Made by a program: the position numbers and the translations under genes
The notes under the pieces: generated by a model
Database searches by the model: none
What the model was told of the DNA's origin: nothing
Seen by the model: only the letters and a program-made list of their open reading frames with translations
In this document: positions 8,809 to 18,445 of the stretch, one piece after another
Numbering within the stretch: the first letter of the stretch is position 1
Layout of the letters: the number at the start of each line of letters is the position of its first letter
Assembly: GCA_023228925.1 (NCBI GenBank)
Contig: JALOAF010000011.1
Span: forward strand, 1 to 35,017
Origin: Candidatus Absconditabacterales bacterium
GTDB taxonomy: Bacteria; Patescibacteriota; Gracilibacteria; Absconditabacterales; Absconditicoccaceae
Length of the DNA: 35,017 nt
Direction of reading: 5' to 3'

Positions 8809-11328
8809 TTACACTCCTACTCTAAAGTAAATTTCTTTATCTACCAATTCCCTTTTTGTTCATCGTTTCAAAGAGGAAATTTGTTTCATAATTTCTATTT
8901 TTTCTGGAGTATTCAATGGAGGGTCTCCATAAATCGTTCTAGTTGTGATCGAAAATGGTCTAGACTGTGTTCCATTTATACTCATTTTTATAATTCATTT
9001 AAACATTTCTGAACTTTGTAAATCCATTTTAGTAAACTCTGGACTAAATTCTTGTTCCAAAGGTTCTGCATCTAATGCTCAAACTTTTAGAGCAAAAATT
9101 GTTCATACATTACCAAAAATTGTTTTGGATAAATCCAATGATCATCAAAGTCATTCTTTTTTCAATTGATCTATGTATTGGTGTGCCATGGTAAGTCAAA
9201 GTCTATATTTTCTAGCTTCTGATAATATACTTTCAAAAGATCTAGATACATAGTTTTGAAATTCATCCACATACAAGAAAAAAGGATGTCTATCCTCTTC
9301 TGGCATAGAAGCTCTTTTTAATGCAGATAATTTTATTTGCATAGCTACCATTCTACCAATAAGTTGACTATTTATTTCTCATGTAAGTCCTTTTGCCAAT
9401 TTACACATTATTACCTTTCATTCTTGCATAGCATCAGAAAAATTAAAGGAAGATTTTGGTTGTCCAATTACATTTCTTATATAAGTACCAGTTGTAAAAG
9501 GACCAAATTTAGCTTGTATAAATGGAATAATTTCTGCCTTTTCTCTATCTCACATTTTTTTGTATGTTTTATTCCACCAAGCAGCAATTACAGGATTTTT
9601 TACATTTCTAATTTTTGATTCAGCATAAGCATCATCAGTAAATAATCTCATAATATCTATCAAAGTTCCTCATTCTGGTTGCTCCATAAGTAAAAAACAA
9701 GCATGACGAAAGTAATCTTGGATACGAGGACCAAATATTTCATGTCAATACATATCCACAAACATTTCCACCATATCATTTGTCAAAACATCTCTTTCAT
9801 CTTCAGTATGTGCTCCATCCAAAGGATTGAAAGCTATTGGATATTCGGTATTTGATAAATCAAAATATATTAAATCATCTATTCTTTCTTTTGGAAAGTG
9901 TTTCATCAAAGTATCAACCAAATCTCCATGTGGATCTATTACACAAAATCAATTTCATCTTCTCATATCTTCTTTTGCTTGAGTTAGAATCATTGTAGAC
10001 TTACCCGTACCTGTCTGTCACACTATATATACATGCCTAAATCTATCTTTATCTGACAATATCACATCTCTTTTGACTCATCAATACTCATTTCGTCATA
10101 AATGCATTCAGTTAGATGGCATATCTTCTGGTGCAGGCACAATTTTTGCTTTTTGCCAAGCAATACGCGGATTGAGATTAAATCTAGCATGAGGGAAGTG
10201 CACAATAGATGAAAGCTCTTTTATGTTTAATATATTTGGTTTAAAAAAAGATCTTAGTTGATAATAAAATGATGAATTTGTATAAAAATTCCTCAAAACA
10301 AAATCTTCTGCAAAAGATTTCAAGTTTTTTATTTTCCAAAATTTTAATCTATTTAGACCAATATAATTATATTGATTAAACAATCTTTCCATTTCATCGA
10401 TCATTTTTGCTGGCCTATTTTTTTCTATAGAAGTAGCAAACGTTCTAATTTTTGTTCTAAATATTTCATCATCAGTTTTTTTATCAAAATCTCAAAGTTG
10501 TTGTTGAGAAAAATTATGTTTACTTTTTTCTTCTTGATTTTTTTCGTGTTTTGTGTCTTCATTTGAAAATCATTTTCGAAGCTTTAAAAATGTCTTTTTA
10601 AAAAAACCAAAATCTTTTCATTGTTTGATTTTATCTGCCTTTTTTCTCATTCTTTTTAATCGTTTAGATGGAAGGGGTTCCACTAATATTTGTAAAACCA
10701 TCTTTTCATCTTTTCCAACATTATTATAAGAAGATAAAATACTATCCATAGGATCCGCTTCAAAAGCTTCATATGTTTTTATTGGATGCACACTATGTTC
10801 AGTAAAATTAAACTCACCTCCTGCCATATATTTCCCAGCTTCTAATAATTTTGGTTGATCTATATCTTCTATAAATGACTCTGGATAAAAAGCTGCTATC
10901 ATTTTTCTAACTGTAGACAATTGGGTCTCAGGTACTCAAACAATATATTTTATTTGTTCTTTTTCTACAAACAATTCCATGCTAATATAATCTCCTCCAA
11001 ACAGTCTATATTTCAGATCTCCAAAAAAACTTTTTGAAAAATCTGCTTCAAATAAAGAGCGTAAGTGTCTATAAACAGAATAAAAGTTTTTATAAACTTG
11101 ATTCATTATTTCTATATTGTTTTTCATTTGTTGGATGTGATCCGTAGCTTCTATATCGGTAGATTTTGCTGCAGTCTTTTTTTGAATTCTAACTTGTAAA
11201 AATCTAATATGTTTACTCTGTCTATATCTGTGTTTTTTTTCTAATTGCAAAAATATTAAGATATATCAAATTATTCATATCAATATAAACAATATTATTC
11301 CTATAATTCGTGCTAAGACAGTTGGCAT
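8809..11328 (-). CDS. VirD4/TraD-like membrane-anchored P-loop ATPase
   Basis: The 839-residue protein belongs to the HerA/FtsK-like ATPases annotated in CPR genomes as type IV secretion DNA-binding proteins. One hydrophobic helix lies at residues about 4-32 (RIIGIILFILIGIIGYILIF). A ~400-residue N-terminal region of unknown fold follows, including MELFVEKEQ and a basic stretch RLKRMRKKADK. The ATPase core has Walker A GQTGTGKS (residues 437-444; G437 is UGA) and CVIDPHGDLVD. Walker B is LYVDEFQ (D688, E689), followed by SEARKYRLG, typical of this superfamily. The C-terminus matches the TraM-recognition type region. No mating-pair or other secretion genes are adjacent, so it may serve another DNA or protein transport role. 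It is divergent from the bactofilin-like gene across a GC-rich island. Confidence 0.85.
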
Positions 11329-11678
11329 ATACGTATTACAAAAATAAAATTTACAAAGATAAACATTATCCTTATATAAAATTATAATGATTTTCACATA
11401 AAATAGGAAAAGATTTTAAGTTTAAACATCAAATTAACAACCAAAATAACAAAAAAGATATATAACATAGTTGAAAGCCTGCCCCGCAGTATTGCGGGGT
11501 TTATAAACTTGAAAGTTACATTCGTACCACCCGTCCGCTTGTCCAGTAAGGCCCGTAAAACTACGGGATAGGACTACGGGGCGGGGCAGGCTTTCTAACT
11601 TACCACCTACCCTACTATTGAAAAAAACTTTTTTTTTCTTATCATGTAATAAAATCTTTTATATCTTTCCATATCAAC
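11329..11678. other. Divergent intergenic region with GC-rich island 1
   Basis: The gap between the VirD4-like gene (-) and the bactofilin-like gene (+) is AT-rich except for the GC-rich island at 11473-11595, listed separately. No open frame looks coding. Promoters for both flanking genes should be here, but none stands out above the AT background. Confidence 0.6.
11473..11595. repeat. GC-rich inverted-repeat island 1
   Basis: A 15-base perfect inverted repeat (GAAAGCCTGCCCCGC at 11473-11487, its exact reverse complement at 11581-11595) bounds a 123-base element. Inside are smaller hairpins: CCCCGC/GCGGGG (11482-11499) and CCCGT/ACGGG (11552-11567). It shares TACCACCCG and GGACTACGGG with islands 2 and/or 3. 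Because it lies between divergent genes it cannot be a simple terminator. Confidence 0.8.
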
Positions 11679-12806
11679 ATGAAAAAAAGCAAAATTATTC
11701 TCGGTTTTCTATGATTGTTAGCTTTCTTAGCTATTCCTGTTCAAGCTAGTTCTATTTTCTCCTGAGCAGAGCAAACAATATATGTAAACACTCCCGTAGA
11801 AAGAAACATGTATGCTGCTGCTGGTAATTTAATGGTTTCCAAACCCATTGGTGGTGACTTAATCGCTTTTGGGGAATCTATCTCCATATCTTCCAATGTA
11901 AATGAGGATTTTATGGGATTCGGAACAAACATCTATATTGATAGTAAGGTTGCAGGCGATGTTAGAATAGCATGACAAAACATTATCATAAATCAAGATA
12001 TTTGATGAGACTTCATTGCATTTGGAGCTTCCGTGACCGTTGCTCCTGATGTAAAAATTTGATGAGATTTTGTTGTATATTGAGCAACAGTAAATATGAA
12101 TGGTACAGTTAATGGTAATGCATACATTGGTTCTGCATGACTTTCACTAAACTGACAAATTAAAGGAAATGCAAAACTTAATTTTAAAGAAATAAAACTT
12201 GGAGATGGTGCAAAAATAAACGGCTCTTTAAGTTACAAAGCTCCACAAACCAATACAGAACTAGAAGGAATATCCAATGGAGAAATTACTTTCAAAGCAT
12301 CTATAAAAGAAGGTTCTCAAAAGTTCTTTTTTGGACTTATAAAATGAATCGTATTTTACAAATGGGCATACATATCTTTATTTGCACTTATTTTAGTACT
12401 TATATTTAGAAAGATTTTCAAAGAGGTTTCTGATACTCTAAAAAAGAGTCCACGGCAAAGCCTACTTGCTGGATTCTTATGTTATACATTACCTCCATTT
12501 GCAATTTTAATACTTCTTATAACAGTTTTAGGTATTCCACTTGCTTGAATCTTAAGTCTTTTGTATATTATTTTATGGATAATGTGAGGATTTATGAGTA
12601 GTGCTATTCTTTCATCTTGGTTTATAGATAGTTTCCGAGGCGGTATCAAAAATGCTGCTTGATGGAAAATACTTTTGACAGTTATTGTTGTTTCATTCCT
12701 TTTCACTATCATTAGTGGTATTGATATGATAGCAATCTTCTTTGCAATATGAGCATTAGTCTTATATAAAATAAATTTCACAAAAAAAACTCTAAAATCC
12801 CTTTAG
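11679..12806 (+). CDS. Secreted bactofilin-like beta-solenoid membrane protein
   Basis: This 375-residue protein begins with a signal peptide (MKKSKIILGFLGLLAFLAIPVQA, probable cut after residue 23, shown here only to state the site). Residues about 30-210 are short repeated strands with GGD, GD and NG turns (IGGDLIAFGESISI, VAGDVRIAGQ, IGGDFIAFGASV, IGGDFVVYGATV). This suggests a bactofilin-like beta-solenoid. A membrane domain follows with helices at about 226-243, 265-300, 302-315 and 330-362. A surface solenoid tied to a polytopic membrane domain is frequent in CPR bacteria and is thought to be structural. UGA supplies many turn glycines. It ends in UAG, and the stop lies inside a small hairpin (12789-12809). 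It converges with cca across GC-rich island 2. Confidence 0.8.
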
Positions 12807-12809
12807 AGT
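12789..12809 (+). terminator. Small hairpin overlapping the bactofilin-like stop codon
   Basis: ACTCTAAA (12789-12796) pairs with TTTAGAGT (12802-12809) around loop ATCCC; the UAG stop is in the right arm. No T-run follows, so it may act together with the GC-rich hairpin just downstream. Confidence 0.4.
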
Positions 12810-12827
12810 AAATCAACTTCTTTTCCC

Positions 12828-12896
12828 CCTACCACCCGGGTGAAAAAATTGACCCCGGGAGTTATCCCGGGGTCAAAACACAGCCCCGGTGGTAGG
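12828..12896. repeat. GC-rich inverted-repeat island 2, likely bidirectional terminator
   Basis: The outer arms CCTACCACC (12828-12836) and GGTGGTAGG (12888-12896) enclose a perfect 11-bp hairpin: TTGACCCCGGG (12849-12859), loop AGTTAT, CCCGGGGTCAA (12866-12876). It sits between two convergent genes and is followed by TTTTT on the plus strand, so a terminator role in both directions is plausible. It shares TACCACCCG with islands 1 and 3. Confidence 0.75.
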
Positions 12897-12899
12897 TTT

Positions 12900-14675
12900 T
12901 TATAAGCCTTTAACTTTATAAACTCACTTCAAGTATTTCAAAATTTCATCCTTATTATTTCTGTTTTTTATATCACTTATCACCCAATCTAGGGCATACT
13001 TCAACAACTCTCAAACTTGTGGTCATGGCTGAATTTTGAAAAAATCCATAATAATTTTTCAATCTACTTTCAAATCCTTAGCAAGAAATTGTCATTCTTC
13101 TTTCTTCAATTTTTTTAAAATTTTTCTTAAATCTTCTATATCTGTAATATCACTATTGTTTTGCATAGGATTATATTGTCCAAGCCTATCAGCCATCGTT
13201 ATATCAAACAAATTATTAACTTTTTGAAATCACACTTCACTATAAAGTTTTCTAATTTTTTTGATTCTATTGCCATCTTTTGCATCTAAAATTTCTCATG
13301 GGACATGATGATTGGCAATATATCGCATAATATCTATTATCTCAGTTTTTGAAAATCACAAATTAGAGAAGTCTTTTTTTGCTATTTCTGGTCAAGAACT
13401 ACGATGATTTAATGGTCAAGATAATATTTCTCTAATCTCTTCACGATCCAATCCTATTTTATAAGCTTCGTATTGTCCTACTTTACCAACATCATGATAT
13501 AAGATAGCCAAACGAACCAAATAATCAGAATTTATTTTTTGCAATTCATACAAACTCAGCATAGTATGGACATAGGTATCAAATGGATGATATCTTACAG
13601 GTTGTTCCACATGTTTTGTTTTATATAATCATGGAAAAAGATACTCTAATAATTTTATCTCATCCAAAAGTGAAATAAATGCAAAAGGATCTCAAGCAGA
13701 AAAAACCTTTTTTATTTCATCTTTTATTCTTTCTTTTGCAATATTTTTTACCAAACTTACATGATTTTTTAGTGAATTCCAGGTGTTAGTTTCTATATCA
13801 AAAAGTATGTTTTTTCAATCTCATTTTTTATTTCTTAATTTTTGATTTAACACAGAAATGAATCTCAAAGCACGAATAGTTCTCAAAGCATCTTCTACAA
13901 ACCTATTATCTGCTTTTCATACACATTTAATTTTTTTATCCATTAAATCTTGAATAGATCACTGTGGATCAATTAATATACGAATAATGTTGTCTTTAGA
14001 TTTTTGTTTTTTAACAAAAACCTCTTTTAAAACATCAATTAAATACACAAGAAAATCTAAATGCAACTCTCATTTTGGAAATAAATTTTGAATATAATTA
14101 TGATTTTGTACAATTAAAAGGTTTTGATCCTGATAAAACAAAAATCAATATTTTTCCAAACTTTTTTGAATTTCAGCCATATCTGATATTTGTTTTTTTT
14201 CTATTTTTGGAGACATTGAAATTTTATTTTTTATATTTATAGAAAAATAATATAGAGAATTAATGGTAAAGTCCCTTCTATTAGAGTCTAGAATCAAATC
14301 ATTTTGTCGCTGAATTTTTTCTGGATGACGATTGTCAGAATACTCATTTTCCAAACGAAATGGAGTCAATTCATATTGTATTTTATGATCTTTGGGGATT
14401 AAAGTAATAGTTCAAAATTTTTCTGTAATAAAGTGAGAAATGTTTTTTTTATCAATTTTTTCATAAATATCTAATGGCAAACCAGCCATAGTAAAATCAA
14501 TATCTTTAAACTTTTTTTCAATATCTAAAAGCAAATCTCTAACCACTCCCCCAACTAAAAAAAGGTTTTCAGTTTTAGTTTTTTTTTGAAGATATTTTTG
14601 ATGAATATCTAGTTTACAAAACAAATCAAAATTTAACATAATATTTTTCAAATTTCTAAAAAATAACAAATCCAT
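12900..14675 (-). CDS. cca: CCA-adding tRNA nucleotidyltransferase with HD domain
   Basis: This 591-residue enzyme adds or repairs the 3' CCA of tRNAs. The class II nucleotidyltransferase head shows FLVGGVVRDLLL (G42, G43, R46, D47) and the metal carboxylates DIDFT (D58, D60). RRDFTINSL, the template-region arginine motif (RFVEDALRALRF) and an HD phosphohydrolase segment LAILYHDVGK (H394, D395) followed by NHRSS and ANHHVPGE complete the layout. The tail beyond residue 580 (LKGVYKVKGL) is included because the UGA there is read as glycine before a UAA. A second methionine at residue 13 is an alternative start. It converges with the bactofilin-like gene. The one tRNA in this window already encodes CCA, so here the enzyme may act mainly in repair. 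Confidence 0.93.
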
Positions 14676-14718
14676 AATAGAGAATTATTATTTTTTATCA
14701 AGAAATAAAGACATATTT

Positions 14719-15060
14719 TTATCTTTGTCTACTTTTTGCATCTCTAAGTTCTTTTTCTGCAAATTTTTTATCAGATTTAACTTTATCCAGTTTTTTTTGT
14801 AACTTGATTTCTTTTTTAGTCAAATTATCAACCTGCTCTTGTTTGTTTTTAACTAATGTGTTAATTTCTTGATCAACAGTTTTTTCGCAACAAGATGAAA
14901 ATCATGCAACTCATAAACTCATCAAACCAACTAAAGCAAGAGTAGTAACACCATTTGCTCTTTTAGTTTTAGGAGCGTTTTTGAAAGGATCCTGATTTTC
15001 AAGCTCTTTCCAAGCATTAACTGGAGAATGAGTAATTCCACTACCAACTAATTCAGCCAT
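14719..15060 (-). CDS. Small membrane protein with C-terminal coiled coil
   Basis: The 113-residue protein is not recognised. A soluble N-terminus (MAELVGSGITHSPVNAWKEL) rich in Pro and polar residues is followed by one hydrophobic segment (about residues 39-58, VTTLALVGLMSLGVAGF) ending in two adjacent cysteines. The C-terminal ~50 residues are a strongly charged helix with heptad-like spacing (VDNLTKKEIKLQKKLDKVKSD). Two glycines in the membrane segment are UGA. It lies 43 bases upstream of cca on the same strand and could be co-transcribed. The membrane segment with a trailing coiled coil suggests a scaffold or attachment role, but this is inference. Confidence 0.72.
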
Positions 15061-15157
15061 TTTTATTTTTATTATGATATAAAATTAAACCTTCAATATA
15101 GTAATTATAAATATTTTTTCTAATTTGTCAAATAATTTTACTTCTAAAAAAGTTTAG

Positions 15158-15185
15158 TTGATTTTTAAAATAAATTCTATATATT
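15158..15185 (+). promoter_or_regulatory. Possible promoter of tRNA-Lys
   Basis: TTGATT at 15158-15163 and TATATT at 15180-15185 are 16 bases apart. This would leave a leader of about 80 bases before the tRNA at 15271. Confidence 0.35.
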
Positions 15186-15270
15186 TCTTTTCATGAAAAA
15201 ACAATAAACAGTTCAATTTGTGTATTCTGCAGGATTACGAGATCAAGGACAAGAATAGGTTTTATTTTAT

Positions 15271-15348
15271 GGGTGAGTAGCTCAGTTTGGTTAGAGCAGG
15301 TCCCTCTTAAGGACAAGGTCGAGGGTTCGAGTCCCTCCTCGCCTACCA
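15271..15348 (+). tRNA. tRNA-Lys (anticodon CUU)
   Basis: The sequence folds as a cloverleaf. Acceptor GGGTGAG pairs with CTCGCCT (a G-U pair at position 1-72). The D stem is GCTC/GAGC, the anticodon loop CTCTTAA has anticodon CTT, and the T arm is GAGGG-TTCGAGT-CCCTC. CCA is encoded at 15346-15348. The first anticodon-stem pair is a G-A mismatch. It is not the suppressor-type tRNA-Gly(UCA) needed to read UGA, which must lie elsewhere in the genome. Confidence 0.93.
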
Positions 15349-15528
15349 TCAAAAAAAGATTATAACAAACATATACGCACTATAAAATCCAAAAAAAAAT
15401 TCCTAACAACAAAAAACTATAAAAGAGTTTTTATTCTTTGAAAAACACAAAGATTTTGGCATATCAACTTGAAAAAGAACATTTTTTTCATAAAAAAATA
15501 GTACTTTTAGTTTATATTTAAAATATTT

Positions 15529-17064
15529 ATGTCTCAAAAAAAATTCTACATTACTACTGCTATTGCTTATCCAAATTGAAAGCCACATATGGGTCATGCT
15601 TTAGAAATAATTATTGCCGATGCTTTAGCAAGAATGCATAGAATGACTTGAAAAGAAGTAGAATTTCAAACAGGTACAGATGAACATGGTATTAAAAATC
15701 GAAGAACTGCTCAAAAAGAATGAAAAAATATTTTAGATTTCTTGGATGAAAATGTTCTTGCATTCCAAGATATGTATAGCAAATTAAATATTTCATATAA
15801 TACTTTTGTCAGAACATCAGATCAAAAAAAACATTATCCTGGAGTACAAAAAATACGACAAAAAATGGCTGATAAATGAGATATTTACAAACAAGCGTAC
15901 AGTGGGTTTTATTGTGCTGGTTGTGAATCTTTCAAAACAGAAAAAGACTTAGTAAATGAGAAATGTATCGATCATCCAAATCAAGAAATAGAAAAAATAG
16001 AAGAAGAAAACTATTTTTTTAAACTATCAAAATACAAAGATCAGGTAATTGATTTAATAAAAAAAGATAAATATAAAATTTTTCCAGAAATAAGAAAAAA
16101 CGAAATGTTAGCTTTTTTAGAAAATGCTAGAGATATTAGTTTTTCTAGACCAAAATCTAGTTTACCTTGGGGAATACCTGTCCCAAAAGACGAAGAACAT
16201 ATAATGTATGTTTGGTGCGATGCTTTGTCCAATTATCTTACAGGTCAATGATATGGTTTAAATGAAAATTGGAAAAACACACGACCAGCAGATTTACACA
16301 TAGTTTGAAAAGATATTCAGAGATTTCATGCTGCATTTTGGCCCGCTATGCTTTTGTCTACAGATATAGACTTACCAAAAGAATTGTTAGCTCATGGTTT
16401 TCTGACAGTAAACGGTAATAAAATGGGGAAATCTACTGGGAATGCAATCAATCCAATGGAGGCTATAGAAAAGTATGGAAGAGATCCTCTTGTATTCAAT
16501 TTACTCTACGATGTAGCAAGCGATGGAGATGGAGATTTTTCAATGAACAGATTAAATAGTGTTTACAATAGCATGTTAATTGGCTCTTGGTGAAATCTAG
16601 TAAATAGAGTTAGTAAATTAAGCGAGAAATTTTGAATAACAAAAGGAAAATTATGAAATAATGAAAATTGGTTTAAAGATTTTAATATAAATACAATTAG
16701 TGATTTTCTAAAAAATCATGATACTAAATGATATTTAGAAAAACGATATCACTTAGTTCAAAAATCAAATGAATACATCACAAAGGAAGAGCCTTGGATC
16801 AAATATAAAAATGAAAACACAAAAATAGAAGCTATTGAATGTTTGGAATTTTTACTATATGTAGTAAAAAATCTATCTATATTATCAGCACCAATACTTG
16901 TGGACTCTTTTGAAAAAATTAAAAACATCATTTGAACAAACATTTTAGATTGACTATCAACTGAAACAAACACTTCCTTTGAAATTTGGGAAAATGCTTT
17001 TAATGTGACAGAATTCAATGTTAACATTCACTCAGAAATTATTTATTCAAGAATTGAAGAATAA
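15529..17064 (+). CDS. metG: Methionyl-tRNA synthetase
   Basis: This 511-residue class I synthetase charges tRNA-Met. It has the HIGH-type motif HMGH (residues 20-23) right after AYPNGKP, whose glycine is UGA. TGTDEHG follows, then a knuckle insertion with CAGC and a CIDH pair (C-x2-C and C-x2-H). The KMSKS-type loop is KMGKS (298-302) followed by TGN. VWCDALSNYLTG and DIQRFHAAFWPA fit the active-site pocket. The C-terminal ~150 residues form the anticodon-binding helical bundle. There is no C-terminal tRNA-binding EMAP domain. The start is 180 bases after tRNA-Lys, with a purine-poor leader. Confidence 0.95.
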
Positions 17065-17152
17065 AACCACTTTATATTTATAATATTGAAGGAATAAAAA
17101 AAACAATAAAGCAATAAAAATACCATTTAATTGTTGTCGCAGAATTATTCTC

Positions 17153-17926
17153 TTAAATAAGCCCATAAAACAACAAGCTATCAGATCAAACATTACTTTT
17201 GGACATCTTTTTTATTTTTAATCGCTTTTCTATTTTCTGAAAATCATTTTTAGAAAAATAATAAAAAATTAGGTAATCAAGCATTTGAGAAAGATATCAT
17301 TTTTTAGATAAATCAACCAAAGCAAGATGTTTTTTGTAAATATTTTCATCACTATCCAGCACTGTTACTAAACTTTCCAGATCAGCAAGTATATTTTGAT
17401 CAACTATATAATCATTTTGTCCAAAAGGAATAATAATCGCTCTAGAAATTATAGTATCAAGTATCTGAGATTTGTTAGATGTACTAGCTATAATAATTCT
17501 ATTTGCCAAAGGCTCTTCACAAGTTTTCAAAAAAGCATTTATAGCTGCAATAGTCATTCTCTCTATATTTTCTATAAATAGAATTTTAGCTTTCCCTGAA
17601 GGAGATTGTTGTAACCAAGAATTGATTTCCCTAGTTCCAAGGTCTTGATAATTATAATCTTTATATAAAATTTTTGCTGTTTCATCATTTTTCAATTCAA
17701 CTTTAATCTTGTGTTCTTTTTGAAGTTCAAAAGAAAAATCTTTTATGTACAAAAAATCATTTTGGAGGTAATTTCACAAAAAATCTTTTGCTAAAGCTTG
17801 AACTGCTTTTGATTTTCATAGTCATTGAGCTCAAGTAAGTATAAAAAAAGAAATCTTTTGCTCAGCATTTGATCACAATTCAATATATTTTTTTAAAATA
17901 TCTATATTTTTTTCAATTTTTAGCAT
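17153..17926 (-). CDS. holB: DNA polymerase III delta' subunit-like AAA+ ATPase
   Basis: The 257-residue protein resembles the delta' clamp-loader subunit. The Walker A loop TGAQGLGKS (residues 31-39) has all three glycines coded by UGA. ILFIENIERMTIAAINAFLKTCEEP gives the Walker B and the diagnostic LKTxEEP, shown in part only to mark it. IIIASTSNKSQILDTIISRAI supplies sensor I and the TI-SR motif. No zinc-binding cysteine cluster is present, as in delta' rather than gamma/tau. The C-terminal helical domain is short. Translation continues through a UGA (about residue 210) to UAA, adding ~48 residues. It converges with metG. A small DnaX-type protein is the alternative. Confidence 0.85.
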
Positions 17927-18219
17927 CACAAAAATATTATATAAACAATATTATCTATTTATCTTTTTTGATCTTAGTTTCAAATGAAAAACAGAAATAT
18001 ATTTTTATCATCAATAAAAAAGATCTTTTTCATTATGAAGCGAATAAAAGTTAATTTATAATTTTTTTAAACAAGGTGACAAAACAATAATCTACTAAAT
18101 ATTAAAACACAAACTGCATATAGTGGGTTATCAAGTGTTTGTTGTAAATAGTAAATTGTATTGAAATTGTTTAACTAATGCTTAAAGTGTACAACACTTT
18201 ATTTTATCTTATTTTTGTT
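17927..18219. other. Intergenic region between holB and secG
   Basis: No frame looks coding. The most notable structure is a hairpin at 18183-18201 (TAAAGTGT, loop ACA, ACACTTTA) followed by a T-rich stretch 20 bases before secG. It could be a terminator or leader structure. A self-complementary AAAAGATCTTTT lies near 18020-18031. Confidence 0.45.
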
Positions 18220-18444
18220 ATGAAAACTCTATTAACTATATTGTTGGTGCTTAGTTGAGCTATCTTTGTTTGATCTGTATTACTTATGTCTCCAAAGGGT
18301 GGTTTAGGATCTGCTCTTGGTGGGGTTTGAGCTTGAAGTGAATATGGAAGCAAAAAATCATTAGAATGAAAACTCAAAAAAATAGCATTGATAACAAGTA
18401 TAGTTTTTGTTGTAATTTCTTTAATTTTACCATATGTAAAATAA
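18220..18444 (+). CDS. secG: Preprotein translocase subunit SecG
   Basis: This 74-residue protein has the usual SecG layout. A first membrane helix (residues about 3-23) is followed by the conserved loop SPKGGLGSALGGVGAGSEYGSKKS (rich in Gly, with several UGA codons) and a second helix (about 53-71). SecG assists SecYE in protein export. The stop is one base before the start of the solute-binding protein gene, so the two are very likely co-transcribed. Confidence 0.9.
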
Positions 18445-18445
18445 A

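Noticed and set aside
11473..11595. GC-rich island as an rRNA or tRNA fragment
   Set aside because: No cloverleaf or conserved rRNA segment can be made; the structure is simple inverted repeats.
15193..15258. Short frame MKKQ-stop-TVQFVYSAGLRDQGQE before tRNA-Lys
   Set aside because: It is broken by a UAA after four codons and only 22 codons long; probably chance or a gene remnant.
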